Positions 18,355 to 30,636 of a DNA stretch of 64,000 nucleotides are shown here, piece after piece. The stretch comes from Multifurca ochricompacta. Lineage: Eukaryota; Basidiomycota; Agaricomycetes; Russulales; Russulaceae. The stretch covers positions 1 to 64,000 of the forward strand of contig WTXG01000019.1 in NCBI GenBank assembly GCA_022496185.1, in the 5' to 3' direction. Made by a program: the position numbers and the translations under genes. Position 1 is the stretch's first letter. Each line of letters opens with the position of its first letter. Below the pieces are notes generated by a model. The model was given only the letters and a program-made list of their open reading frames with translations, did not search any database and was not told where the DNA came from.

Positions 18355-21300
18355 TTGGCTCGACCCCATCAGCCTGGGCAAGAGCACTCCATGTAACTTC
18401 TGTGTACACTAGTCGTTTCAAATCATTAAAAATACCAGTACATTTTGAAACCAAACAGAAGACGGCTGACAGACAGATATTAATCGACTCTGGAGCTACA
18501 GACAACTTCATTAGCCAATGACTCCAGAGGATGCTGGGACTGGGGACGCAGTTACTCCCCCAAGAGAAAAACATTTGGAACATAGACGGGACAGCTAACA
18601 AAGCTGGGAAAATCACACATTGCTGTGATTTAGAAGTACAGGTTGGGGAACGGACGAAACAACTTCGTTTCCTCATCACAGATCTAGGAGAGGAAGACAT
18701 GGTTCTAGGATATCCATGGCTGGCAGCGTTCGAACCCAAAATCAACTGGGCAGAGGCCACAATGGATAAAGATTTCTACCTGGTTATCATTATGTCCCTA
18801 GGATATGACTACGCTGCACGACACACTCTCACCCATGCTATCGTCATGGGATCGGCCATCACCTGGAGTGATGTAGAACCTGTGGATCAGGTATACTGTT
18901 ATGTTACGAAAGCATTGGAATTGGCCCAGGCAGAGGCGCAGAAAAACCCAGAAAAGACGTTTGAAGAAGTGGTCCCTGTAGAATATCATCGACATTGGAA
19001 GGTTTTCTCAGAGGAGGAATCGCAACGCTTCCCTCCCTCTCGACCTTGGGACCATGCCATTGACTTCGTCCCGGATGCCCCACGATCGGTAGACTGTAAG
19101 ATCTATCCCCTGTCGCAACTGGAAAAGGAAGCGCTCTCTACCTTCCTGGAGGAACACCTGGCGAAAGGATACATACGACCCTCCAACTCGCCTTATGCGT
19201 CACCCTTCTTTTTCATTAAAAAGAAGGACGGGAAATTGCGACTGGTACAGGATTACAGACGGATTAACGAACTTATGGTGAAAAACAACTATCTGCTTCC
19301 TCTGATCTCGGAAATCATTGATAAAATGCGCGACAAAGCCCTATTCTCAAAGATGGACATTCGTTGGGGTTATAATAACATTCGTATTTGAGAAGGCAAC
19401 CAACCTAAGGCTGCCTTTAAGACCAATCAAGGACTCTTTGAACCCAACGTTATGTTCTTTGGCTTGACGAACTCGCCAGCGACCTTCCAATCCATGATGA
19501 ACCATATTTTCCGAGATTTGATCCTTACAGAGGAAGTTGTGGTGTATATGGACGACATTCTAGTGGCCACAAAGGACAACATTCATCACCATCAGACCCG
19601 AGTTCACAAAGTACTGGAAATCCTGGCAAAATACGACCTTTATTTGAAACCCGCCAAGTGCTCCTTTGAGCAGAAAACTGTCGAATATTTGGGTGTTATC
19701 CTAGAAGGGGGGCAAGTACGCATGGACCCCGTAAAGGTACAAGGCATTCAAGAGTGGTCAATCCCTCAGTGTACCAAAGACATCAGGTCATTCATTGGTT
19801 TCTGTAATTTCTACTGGCGCTTCATCAAAGGGTTCTCAGCCATCACTTGACTGCTTAACAATCTGTTGAAAAAGGACATACCCTGGCATTGGGATGGGCT
19901 ACAGCAAAAGGCATTTGATCAGATAAAAGCAATCATCAGTTCTGAACCAGTTCTTATCCAACCCGACTTAGCCAAACCCTTTGAACTGGAAGTTGACACG
20001 TCCATGTATGCCAACAGTGCAGTTTTGTCGCAAAAAGATACTGAAGGGATCCTTCACCCAGTTGCGTTCTACTTGGAAACATTCTCATCAGCAGAAAGGA
20101 ACTATGATATTTGGGACAGGGAACTACTGGCTATTGTAAAAGCACTATGACACTGGCGACCATACCTGGCCGGATCTCTGCACAAAACCATCATCTATAC
20201 AGACCACTCCAATCTTCTTTATTGGCGAGAACCACATAAGATCAGCCGACAAGTAGCATGAGAGGTTTTGGAGCTCAAAGAGTATAACTTCACACTCAAA
20301 CACCTACCTGGAGCTTGAAATGCATGAGCCGACACCTTGTCCAGACCAACCAGACGTGATGAAGGAGAGAACGACAACGACAACATCATTGTTTTACCAG
20401 AAGAAGTTTTCGCGAAAACTGCTGTCGTCAGCCTCCACGACATGGACTTATGGGCCCAAGTAACGCAAAATATGAATCAGAGATTGTGCAAATCTTGGGC
20501 AGAGCCACATAACATAAAATTGAGAGACAGCCTCTGGTGGAAAGATGGTGACCGATTGGTTGTCACCAGTGGTGACAACATTAAGAGGGGGGTGATCCAT
20601 TTTCACCATGACCTCCCCTCAGCAGGACATCCAGGGATCGCAAACACCTACGCCCTTGCCAAACAAGACTATTGGTGGCCAAACATGAAAAAGGACATGG
20701 AAGCATATGTCAAGGGATGCGCTGAATGCCAGGCAAATAAAGTAAACACACACCCAAAACCGCCAGCACTTTCACCCATCACACCAGTAGCGACAGCTCC
20801 GTTCCAAACAATTGCCATGGACTTCATCGTCAAACTCCCACAGTCACAAGGATACAACTCGATACTCACCATCACGGACCATGACTGCTCAAAAGCCGCC
20901 CTCTTTATCCCCTGTAATGAGACGATATCAGCAGAAGGAGTTGCGAAACTCTACCTGAATCATGTCTACTGGCACTATGGACTTCCCCAAAAGATCATTT
21001 CAGACCGGGACCCGTGATTTGCGTCCATGTTTGCCCGAGCCCTCTGTAAACGCCTTGACATTCGACAGAACATCTCTACAGCCTACCACCCTCAAACGGA
21101 TGGTCAGTCAGAACGTACGAATCAGTGGCTAGAACAATACCTTCGATTCTGGTGTAATGAACGACAAGATGACTGGGCAGAATGGCTAGCAACGGCTGAG
21201 TTCGCACATAACAGCTGGCCAAACAGAACGACGAAGGCTACCCCCTTCTCCCTTATTATGGGATGGAACCCCCGCACTACGTGGACAGACAAACCCACAA

Positions 21301-21890
21301 ACGTACCATCTGTGGCACAGCGTATCGGCCAATGGGAGGAGATACGGGAATCGGCCAATAGAAATCTTCAGAAGGCGCAAAGGACCCTGGCTGAGAAGCC
21401 CACTAAGTTTACACCCTACCAGGTTGGGGACCAAGTCTGGCTAGAAGGGCGTCACATTCATACATCACATCCAATGGCAAAACTAGCTCCTAGATGCCAT
21501 GGCCCCTTCGTAATTGAACAGAAGCTCTCAGACATCATGTACAAGCTCACGTTACCTGCCACCTGGAAAATACACCCTGTCTTCCATGCCAGTCTCCTGA
21601 CACCATACAAAGAAACCTCTATTCATGGACAGAATTTTCCCAGACCCCCCCCTGACCTAGTTGATGGAGAGCCAGAATGGGAGGTAGAACGTATCACTGA
21701 CGCAAAATGGAAGGGCCAAGGGCACAATCGAAGGCTCCACTACTTGATCAAATGGAAGGGATTCCCGGATGCCGACAACTCGTGGGAACCTGCTGCGGAT
21801 GTCTTTGTGCCCAAGCTCATCGAAGACTTCTATAGGCGCCACCCAGAGGCAGATAAAGAGCCAGAGAAAATACGAATTGCTGAACCGTTC
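18347..21890 (+). pseudogene. pol: pol of GypB-1: PR-RT-RNase H-IN-chromodomain
   Basis: Protease ILIDSGATDNFIS (about 18480-18518); RT with YMDD near 19548; RNase H with NYDIWDRELLAIVKAL (to 20148); integrase zinc finger about 20600-20740, core MDFIVKLP (about 20818) and SERTNQ (about 21109); chromodomain with YLIKWKGFPDADNSWEP (about 21740-21795). TGA codons at 18519, 19389, 19848, 20148 and 21015 stand where relatives have Arg CGA. The reading frame does not stop after the chromodomain but runs directly into ORF3. Confidence 0.88.
20574..20608 (+). other. Internal polypurine tract of GypB-1
   Basis: The same invariant 35 nt as in the other families, although this element is the most divergent. 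The 3' tract of this element (GAGAGGGGGTAA, just before 23143) is less like the GypA tract than the internal one is. Confidence 0.68.
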
Positions 21891-23111
21891 CCTCCCCCAC
21901 AACTGACCAGAAGCTCACCTATGTCACCATCCAAGATCCATGCCTCTGCCGCCATCGATGCATTTCCCGTACTTACTCCTGTGCATCCTCCTTCTTGCCC
22001 ACTTTCTCCTATTAACTACGATGCAACCGCCCAAGTGGCCCAAGGGGACAGAATCATCGACATCAATGAAGATTTTAATCTGCCCAAACACCCCCATCCC
22101 AACGACCTGATCAACGTAGATTTTGGCGATGAGTCCCCTGAGTTCCCCTTCTTTCCTAACGATCCAAATTCACAATTCTACTTCCTGCTTATGATCCCAT
22201 CATCCAAAAACAACGGCACTATGGAGGTGGCCAAATACATCTACTACACCAACGAAGGTATGGACGTAGCTGGGTGTCTGGAAAAAGGAGGGCCTGTCTA
22301 TGGAGCTCCAGTCTATTTGGAGGAAAAGAATGTCAATCAGCTGCATTACGTCTTGGGGCCTGAACATTTGCAACACCTCTCGGCCCATGACCCACACGCT
22401 TTTGCTATCAATGAGGTGCTTCGGGATCTCCGTATGCCACGACTGACGGCCGAGATTGCGCAACTTTGCAAGTTCCAGGTGCTCCAGGACAACCTGGAGA
22501 TGCAGCGTTGTGATTACGAGCGACAGATGGTGAAGATTAATCGGGGGGTTTTCGACATAGAGCATCACCTGGCCAGCATCAGGACAAGGCTGGAGCGAGG
22601 GGAGGCGTACCAGATTATATCTGAACGGTACGCAGATATCTTTGCTCGACTGCTCCCCCGTTGCCACCTCAACCTTGCACCTCAACTCAACCCCCATTGC
22701 TTCGAAATGCCACGCCTCCATGAAAACCCCGACGGTAAGCTTTGCTGGTGCTGTAGCAGCAAGTACCACCTTAGCTGGTGTTTTCCCATGGCCAAGAAAT
22801 GATGTCGACACTGCCAGAGCACCTCACACTGGAGCCATCAATGCCTATTCCGATGACTTACACAGGCCCCCACCGTCCAGAACCCGTCTGGATGGTGTGG
22901 CAAGTGTCTCTCCCATAACGCCGGACATCGAGAAATCGATTGTCATGTCTACGATGGCTGCTTTCGCTGTGGGAGGCGAGGGCCCTACGGTTTTCTACGA
23001 ACACACGTTTGCCCCACAGACAACGAAAAAGAAAATTATGATGCAGACCACTACGCCGTAGCTGACGACTATCTCTCCTTGGTTCAGGACGACGATGGTA
23101 TGCCACTCTAG
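21891..23111 (+). pseudogene. ORF3 domain of GypB-1, fused in frame to Pol
   Basis: The frame 21027-22802 continues from the chromodomain (FYRRHPEADKEPEK) without a stop into the ORF3 sequence. The acidic linker (GDESPEFPFF), globular part (KYIYYTNEGMDVAG), coiled-coil-like region and first knuckle (CWCCSSKYHLSWCF) are all there. A TGA at 22800-22802 replaces the Trp codon before the second knuckle. Beyond it the same frame keeps CRHCQSTSHWSHQC, the third module, the fourth module and the tail VADDYLSLVQDDDG, stopping at 23109-23111. Zinc ligands are kept although the rest is very different from GypA ORF3, indicating purifying selection before the copy died. Confidence 0.8.
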
Positions 23112-23142
23112 CTGGCTCTGCTAGGACTTAGAGAGGGGGTAA

Positions 23143-23736
23143 TGTTACGAACCCTGTTGCATCGTCTTATTTTCTTTCTCCATCATGTGACACGTTGCTT
23201 GGCCTTGTTTGCCTCTTTGTTGACCGTGTTGTGACTGGCATTGCACTTGTTTGTTCCTTATCTATGACTTGACTTCTTGCTTATCTGTGACTCATACCTT
23301 ACCTCAGAACTCTTACGTATTTTCCCACCAGAATCACGACTATACCAGATCCGTCTACATATATTCTCATCTGACCCACCTGACCCCATTCCCTCTTTGG
23401 ATATATTACGACTTCGTTGATACATCAAGTATGACACTCCGATTCAGACTCCGACCTCTATTACGTATATAAGGCCTGCATAGGTAGCCTGTACACCTTA
23501 GACTTGACTTCTTAATCGACTTGGTGCATTACCTTCTGGGTGATTCCTAAGACCCGACTCCTGAATCGTCTCAGTGCTTTCGGCACTCTTCTGCTCACCA
23601 ACACTAAGGGATTAGCTCCTTTGTGTTGACTTCTCACCCAATCTCCGTGTACTTGAAAGACAGTATACACCTGACTTTGTAGTTCCGCTATGCGACTTAT
23701 CACATGTTGTGACGAATGCCTGCACCAGGCGTTACA
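23143..23736 (+). repeat. 3' LTR of GypB-1
   Basis: 594 bp, preceded by the purine tract GAGAGGGGGTAA. Differences from the 5' LTR are mainly CG against TG or CA (for example GACGAATGCC against GATGAACGCC, complementary losses from one ancestral sequence). Confidence 0.92.
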
Positions 23737-24404
23737 TGGTGGGAAGTGCTGCGACTCTTCTTCCAAGAACACCTTCCAATGTTGATGATAAATGATAGGT
23801 ACTACTTCTTTGAAGGTTTTCTTGGTTTGTCCTTGTACCGCTTTTTGGGCCAGTTCCGACGCTTTTGTGGTATAGCAGCGACCGGGATCCTCCTCCCTCA
23901 GTTCAGCGGTACCATTGATTGCCACATGCCGGGCCTGGTAATCATACCCCAGAGACGTGATCAAGACTGGGTAAGATTCTTTATCCATGGTGGCATCCAT
24001 CCAGTTAATCTTTGGTTCGAATGCCGCCAGCCATGGGTATCCTAAGATGAGATCCTCGTCCCCTAGATTGGTAACGAGGAAATGAATGACCTTCATTCTC
24101 TCTCCTACTTGGACATTGAGATCAGTGTAATGTGTGATCTTTCCTGCCCGGTTAGCCGTCCCATCAATGTTCCAAATGTTCTTTTCTTGGGGAAGTGCCA
24201 GCATCCCCAGCCCCATAGTTCTTGCTAATCATGGGCTGATAAAATTATCAGTAGCTCCTGAATCAACCAGGATGTCTCGATTGGCCGTCTTCTGTGTAGT
24301 TTCGAAATGTACTGGTATTTTCAAAGATTTGAAACAACTAGTATACACAGAGGTTACATGGAGTGCTCGTGCCCAGGCCGATGGGGTAGAGCCGACTAAA
24401 AATC
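23737..24404 (-). pseudogene. pol: pol N-terminal part of GypC-1: protease and start of RT
   Basis: On the minus strand it follows the frameshift site and carries ILVDSGATDNFISP (about 24275-24234), then the linker with NIWNIDGTANRAGKITHYTD and ILGYPWLAAFEPKINW, and reaches EEESQHFPP where GypB-1 interrupts it. A stop near 24225 separates protease from the linker. Confidence 0.86.
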
Positions 24405-25904
24405 CTTTTTGGCAAACACCTTCTCGACTAGAATGGCGTGCACTTCCTTGCTTTCCTTCATCATATTTGCCCATATATCCTGGGCCTTCTCTTCCTTGGT
24501 CCACTTGTCTGTCGTAGGTGGGTTGCTGATGGGGTGGACTGGGGTGGTAGTAGCTTCAGCAATGCGTGCTCCCTTCTTTGGACAGTCTCGAGACATATGT
24601 CCTTGTGCTTTACAGCGGAAGCACCGGCCCTCTTTCATTAAAGTCTGATGCTCATCTTCTGTAAGCGTTGCCCTAGCCCGGGTCCTGTCTGCTGAGGTAT
24701 CCATGGCATTTGGATCTCTCTGGTGATGCGGGGGTTTGACACTGAAGGCCGCTTTCCATTGGTCTCAGGTTTTCCCCTTCTTGGTATCAACTCCAAAACG
24801 CATTTGGAAGTCAAGGTAATCTTGCTGCTGTTGTTGGGCAGCATCAACCCAGGTATCCCAATCCTGGGGGTGATGGAATTGTATGATATTTTTCACTAAA
24901 GGGTTGGGTAGCCCTTGGGAGAAGAGGTCCAATGTGGCCTCTTCATCAGTGTCATATCCAGCTCTATTGGCCAGACTTCTGAATTTAGCGACGTAGGCAT
25001 CGAGGTCTCCTTTGTCCATTTTTAGAGACTTCAATTTGCGGGCTGCCTTCTGTTTGGCTTGTCCGTCAGTAAATGCATCCTTAAACCTCTGGGTGATTGT
25101 TTCCCAAAGGCCTTCACTTGTGGTTCGTCATCCACTCTCAATTTGTTCATTCAGCCACTCCAGCTGCTCCATAGTCCAGTCATCTACTGCCTCTCCTCGG
25201 ATAAGGGAGAGAAAGAGGTTAGCCCGCTGAAACGGGTTAATGATCTGGGCGACGTTGTGGTTGAAGTTTTTGAAGGTAGTGAACTCCAACATAAACTTCT
25301 TGCTTTGTGAATGATCCCCCGTGAATGTCTGGGGTAATACACCTGACAACCGTCCCGAAGGCAGGGGAATATTTGGTGGTGCCATGACTGGTGGTGGGGG
25401 TGGAGGGGCTGGGTCGGGGAGCTGAGTGGCAATGGTGGACATGTTCTGATGAAATGGGGTGACTGTGTTGGTAGATTGTATGGATATCTGAGGAGTTGTC
25501 AAAGCAGGGGCTCTGATCGTGACAACTGTGGGTGCAACTGGGGCAATAGTCAATGCTAATACCAGTGCTTCTTCACTATTCTCTTCTACGTACTCTTCTG
25601 GTTCAGAGTCTGTAACAATGGCCAGGGGATTTTCTCTCCATGGTCCTAATCCAAATTCTGGCAGGGCAGGTCCTGTAGTGACCCAAGAGTGTCGGCTTTC
25701 CAAGTATCAGATACAATACCAAACTCTTTTCTCATCGTCGTATTCTACCGGTTGGTATCTTCCATTGTGATAAACATAGTATCCAAACTCGGATTCAAAA
25801 TCTTTCCAGGCAGCAGAGCCAAGTACTTGTTGTGAAAGATTATTCTCATCTCTGCATTCAATGAGTTCTTCTTTAAACAGGGTCTGACTGCGGCTGGAAG
25901 CCAC
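24396..25904 (-). pseudogene. gag: gag of GypC-1
   Basis: It opens at GTG (minus strand CATCGTGGCTTCC at 25904). The N-terminal segment, the acidic and proline-rich middle and the capsid-like part are like GypA gag. CCHC knuckle CFRCKAQGHMSRDC is at about 24625-24584. Stops near 25706 and 25125 and breakage around 24765 interrupt it. The gag stop here is TAG (GAT TTT TAG), unlike the TGA of GypA-1, but the GGATTTTT shift site (24398-24405) is unchanged. Confidence 0.86.
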
Positions 25905-25923
25905 GATGAGAGACTCGACTTGA

Positions 25924-26506
25924 TGTTATGTCTGGTGCGGGACATTCCACATGACTTGTGTGACAGCATTCATTCGTGATCAGATAAGGGATCAATAAGA
26001 TCCCTTGGAGTTTATGTGGGAGGAGTCAGAGTCAAAGAGGCTGCACTCTAAGATAATGTTAAGCGGAAAGTACCAGAAGTACTGAGATGATTGAGTCAAG
26101 GCTTTCAAAGGGATGTCCAGAAGACAAGCACCGATGTATTCAATAAGTCAAGTCTGAAGTCTACAGCGTAGCTACAGCGGACTTATATACGTAATCTAGT
26201 GGGTGTCTATAGATAAGATAATGGAGTCAAGTGGGCCCAAATATACGAAAGCAGATGGCATAAAGCCTGGCTTCTGATAGGGTACTAAGTAAGTGTCCGG
26301 TCCTAAGATAAGGAGATAGAATGATAAGAAGGTAAACATGAACAAGCATTGAGTCAACAGATACAAACTGAGTCACAGGGAAGGAAGCAAAGTGTGTGAC
26401 AGGTCCCAGGACGGGGATGTGATCAAGAAATGTAACGTAGGCAGTAACAGAGGGTTCGCATTGGGGAGAGTGAAGAAAGTGGGGTTGCTCGGCAAAGGTC
26501 GTAACA
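25924..26506 (-). repeat. 5' LTR of GypC-1, with primer site
   Basis: 583 bp. The primer site lies at 25911-25921 (AGACTCGACTT in plus-strand reading, so AAGTCGAGTCT on the element's strand). The U5 hairpin is AGTAC-TTCTG-GTACT (26069-26083), with both stem positions changed relative to the usual AGTGC/GCACT. The R motif has lost its CpG (26145-26155). Confidence 0.93.
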
Positions 26507-27660
26507 TCCACCATCATCATCGAAAACTTCCCTTCTGCCCACCCCTCGACACGTCCCTCTTCCCCCATTGACTACAAAGCCACAGAGGCACACACCAAAA
26601 ACCAATCCCCCAATCCCAATGACGACTTTGAACACTGTGAGGAGCTGCACCTGAACAACCTATTAGGTATGGAGATGGATGATGAGGTCCCAGAGTTCCC
26701 CTTCTTCACCAACAATCCGAACTCCTCAATGTACTACCCTCTGGAGATTACCATGGCAGACGGAACAGTCGCCATAGCTAAGTATATCTTCTACACAAAT
26801 GGAGGTATGGATGTCGCAGGATGCATGAAGAAGGATGGCCCTGTCTACAGGGCACCAGTCTATCTGGAGGAAAGGTATACAGGCCACCTCCACCATATGA
26901 TGAGCGATGAGCAGCTTGCACATTTGGCTGCTGAAGATTCATGGGCCTTTGCAATTGATGAGGTCCTGAACGACATGCACCTTCCATGTCTCAAGGCTGA
27001 GGTCATGAGACTGTGGAAGAACCTGACGTTGTGCATGATGCTCAACACCCAATACAAGGAACATGCAAAACGAATGACGAGACTGACAAGTGGGATGTTC
27101 CAAGTGGAGCAGGAGCTGGTTGAGATTTGAAAGAGGTTGGAACAGGGGGACGCATACCAAACTATTGCCGAGAGGTACGCAGACACTTACACATGCCCCC
27201 TTCCACCACAGTCATTGGGAGCTGCACCAATGCTGCTGCCCAACTGATTTGAAATGCCACACATGCACGAGAACCCCAAGGAGAGACATGTTGGCGATGC
27301 GATAGCAAGTACCACATTAGTTGGTACTGCCCTCTCAATCGCAAGTGGTGCCACCATTGTCACAGCAATCTGCACTGGAGTAGGTTCTGTATTTTCTGCC
27401 ATGTGGGCATGGCCCCGATGATCATCAATCCATCAGGTTGGTGCAGCAAGTGCTTACATCACAACTTGGGGCATTGCGAGCTCGACTGCCTGATCCACGA
27501 TCTATGCTACCAGTGCAGACAACGGGGTCTGTATGGATTCCTGCGCACCCATAGATGCCCCCAGGATTTGGACAAAGAGAACGACACCCTCAATGATTGT
27601 AATGTAGCTGATGACTATTTGGAACTGGTGCAGGATGATGACAGTACAAGTCATTTCTAG
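26507..27660 (+). pseudogene. ORF3 of GypA-2, main piece
   Basis: It continues the frame interrupted at 11495: IIIENFPSAHPSTRPSSPIDY, acidic linker, globular part, coiled-coil-like region, then the zinc modules CHHCHSNLHWSRFC and CSKCLHHNLGHCELDC and the tail DDYLELVQDDD. TGA codons at 27128 and about 27245 replace Arg CGA, and there is a frameshift around 27275, so it is dead. Confidence 0.84.
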
Positions 27661-27691
27661 CTGGGTCTGCTAGAACCAGAAGAGGGGGTGA

Positions 27692-28282
27692 TGTTACAAA
27701 CCCCACTGAGCATACCTCTTTTCTTCACTCTCCCCAACATAGACCCAGCCCTCCCACCTACGCTACACTTTTCAATTACATCTCCATCCTGGGATCTGTC
27801 ACATGCCCTTTGCCCATCCCCATGACTTGTTGATGCCTGTTGACCCCATGTTTGCTTATGTTTGCTTCCTTATCTCGTATCTGTTATCTCCCTATCTTTA
27901 TGACCGGACACTTACTTAACACCCTATCAGAAGCCAGGCTTTACGCCATCCACTTTTGTATATTTGGGCCCACCTGACTCCATATCTTTATCTTGTAGAC
28001 GCCCACCTCATTACATATATAAGCCCACTGTAACTACTATGTAGACCTCAGACTTGACTTATTGAATACATTGGTGTTTGTCTTCTGGACTTCCCCTTGA
28101 AACCTCTGACTCATTTGTCTCAGTGCTTTTGGCACTTTCCGCTCAACATTGTCATTAGGGAACAGCCCCTTTGACTTTGACTCATCCTCCTTAACTCCAA
28201 GAAGTCTTATTGGCTTCTTATCTGAACGTATGAACGAAGCTGTCACACAAGTTGTGTGGAACGTCCCACACCGGACATAACA
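27692..28282 (+). repeat. 3' LTR of GypA-2
   Basis: It starts TGTTACAAACC directly after AGAAGAGGGGGTGA and ends GGACATAACA. The GypD integrase sequence begins immediately after it. Confidence 0.92.
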
Positions 28283-30003
28283 CACTGTGAGTTCTAGCAT
28301 TGTGGGCAAACTCCATAAAGGGGATCAGTTCTGCCCAGTCATCTTGTTGGAAGTTGCAAAAGACATGGAGGTATTGTTCTAGTTCTTGGTTGACTTGTTC
28401 AGTCTCTCCATCGGTCTGGGGGTGATAGGCAGTGCTCAGGGATGATTGTACTCCTAACTTGCTCCACATTTCCTTCATGACTTTGGATGCAAATTGGGGG
28501 CCTCAATCAGAGATGACTTGGTCTGGGAGGCCAGTGCATCTCCATACATGTTCAAGGAATAGTTTGGAGGTTTCTGGAGCAGTGATATCTTTGGTGCAAG
28601 GAACAATGATGGTGGCTTTGCTGAACCAGTCCACCACCACAAATAGGGAGTCGTATGACTGAGACAGGGGTAAGTCTGTGATAAAGTCCATGGTGATTGT
28701 TCCCCATACTCGAGCTGGAACTTGGTTGGGTTGCAAAGGGATGGGTAGTCAAGGTCGAACTTTGGTTTCTTGGCAGGTGGCACATCTGTCCACATATTCT
28801 TTGACAAAGGAGGACATCCCTGGCCACCAAAACTCTCATGATACTAGTTCATAGGTCTTCCATCTGCCTGGATGTCCTGTGGCAATGGAGTCATGATGTA
28901 ACTTTACAATGTCTCTTTGTAGGTCTTGGGATTTGGGGATGTAGACTTGGCCTTTATGTAGGATTAGGCCATTCTCTAGGTTCCAGTCCTCCAGTCCTTT
29001 GGTGAGGGAGTGTGGACCATTGTGCAAGATGGTGGTCAGGGCTTGGGTGACTTCATCATCATGGTCTTGGCAGTCTTTGATTCTGTGGTGTAAGGTGGAG
29101 TCATGAGTTGTTGTGACTGTGGTTTTCATGGCCTGAATGCAAAAAAACTTAGAGTCCAGGAGTATGTGCTCATCATTATCATGCTCTATCCCCTCTTTAT
29201 GGTCTGGATGCTGGGACAGAGCATCAGATTTGTTGAAAGAGCCAGGTTTGTGAACAATGGTGAGGTTGTACTGAGACAGTTCAAGGGCCCACCATGCTTG
29301 GCGGTGGGAGAGTTTTTTCTTGGAGCAGAAGTAAGTCAGGTTGTTGTGGTCAGTCCACACCTCAAAGGGAAGGGCTGTGCCCTCAAGGTAGTGTCTCCAG
29401 GTGTCCAGAGCATGAACAATGGCAAGAAGTTCTTTGTCATGGATGTCATAGTTGTGTTCAGCATCCAGCATGGACTTGGATAGGAAAGCAAGGGGGTGGT
29501 AGCAATTGAGTTCATCAGGTTGTTCAAGGATAGCACCAATAGCAAAGTCACTGGCATCAGTGATGACATGGAAGGCTTTAGTATGGTCAGGGAGGGCGAG
29601 GACAGGGGCAGTGGTGAAAGCATTCTTTAGGGTGGAAAAGGCAAGGTCATGGTTGGAAGTCCAGAGGAAAGGGGTGTCTTTCTTGGTGAGATCATGAAGG
29701 GGGTGGGCAATAAGGGAGAAGTCTTTGATGAAGCATCAATAGAAGTTACAGAATCCAAGGAAGGCTTGGAGTTGTTTCAGGGTGCGTGGGGGAGGCCATT
29801 TTGTAATACCTTCCAATTTAGCAGGGTCTATCTGGACACGGCCAGCTGTGATGACTAGGCCAAGGTAGTCAATGGTTGTTTGAGCAAAGGTACATTTCTC
29901 AGGCTTTAGATATAAGTTGAACTGTTGGAGGCACTGGAGGACTTGGTGAGTAAGTGTTCTGTGGTGTTCCATGGTGTCTGTAAATATCAAGATGTCATCC
30001 ATA
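28283..30003 (-). pseudogene. pol: pol of GypD: end of RT, RNase H, integrase
   Basis: From 30003 downward: MDDILIF (the second half of YMDD), RT thumb (LKPEKCTFAQTTIDYLG), RNase H (VITDASDFAIGAILEQ and NYDIHDKELLAIVHALDTW), integrase zinc finger (CATCQETK region), core TMDFITDLP, SDXGPQFAS, and the [15 protein letters not shown] segment. It is cut at EFAHNARTHSV by GypA-2. TGA codons near 29736, 28842, 28745 and 28502 disable it; the first stands where YRRF is expected. Confidence 0.85.
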
Positions 30004-30636
30004 TACAGTGGATCAAAACACTGTCCTGATGTTGGCACCATTTCTAGTATTCACTTTATAGCACCTCAGCATTTAGGAATCTGGTTATTGTGTGGCTGTA
30101 TGTCTGAAAGCCCTGCTTCCTGGCTACCATACCCAATTTGGATCAAAGAAAGTGGCCATGATATAAGCATTTTATGATCAAATCAAATCAATCAATCATT
30201 GGGACAGTTTTTTGACCCACATTTTAAATCCACTATCTGCCCAAATACTACTTTATTTCACCCCTTTTTGCCTTGGTAAATCCTTGAATCCTTTTAGTCA
30301 TCCTTTCTATAACCTTTTGCCATCATTCTGGTGCATTTTTATTCCACTCCTCCACCACCCTCTCCCACAACTCAGGTACCCCCTTGACTGGTTAAGAACC
30401 TTCTTCAGATCCACCCAGAGGTGTCCAATGGGGCTAATATTTCAAGGGATTGGGCTATCCATACCAGGCTTCAATATTCCTGTCTTAAAACTGCTGGTTT
30501 GCCTTCTTGGAATTGTGTTTTGGGTCATTGTCCTGCTGAAACATGGTTTCACCCTCCACCATTTCCAACTTTTCAAACCTTTCCACCACTCCACCATCCA
30601 AAATATCACAGTACTGGCATGGATTCATGATCCCCT

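Larger units (their letters stand above)
16211..23736 (+). mobile_element. GypB-1: chromovirus with pol fused to ORF3
   Basis: LTRs of 596 and 594 bp surround gag, pol and ORF3. It sits in GypC-1 pol. The flanks fit a TGGTG duplication (16208-16212 and 23737-23741) if one TG of an original TGGTG-TGTTACG junction was lost by slippage. Proteins are clearly more divergent from GypA than GypC or GypH are, yet the internal polypurine tract, primer site, hairpin and ORF3 are all present. In-frame TGA codons disable it. Confidence 0.92.
11496..26506 (-). mobile_element. GypC-1: chromovirus with GypB-1 nested inside
   Basis: LTRs of 583 bp each (11496-12078 and 25924-26506) with a perfect TCCAC duplication (11491-11495 and 26507-26511). 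Read on the minus strand the order is 5' LTR, gag, pol, ORF3, 3' LTR. GypB-1 occupies 16211-23736 between protease and RT. Without it the element is about 7.5 kb, like its relatives. Gag and pol are broken, but ORF3 is open throughout. Confidence 0.93.
9718..28282 (+). mobile_element. GypA-2: 5'-truncated chromovirus carrying nested insertions
   Basis: The surviving parts are integrase and chromodomain (9718-11368), ORF3 (11407-11495 joined to 26507-27660) and the 3' LTR (27692-28282). They read through once the GypB solo LTR (9776-10369) and GypC-1 (11496-26506) are skipped, because both carry exact 5-bp duplications (ATTCT, TCCAC). Gag, protease, RT, RNase H and the 5' LTR are missing; the break lies at the GypA-1 3' LTR. 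To the right the element abuts GypD integrase, so it was inserted in GypD. Confidence 0.85.
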
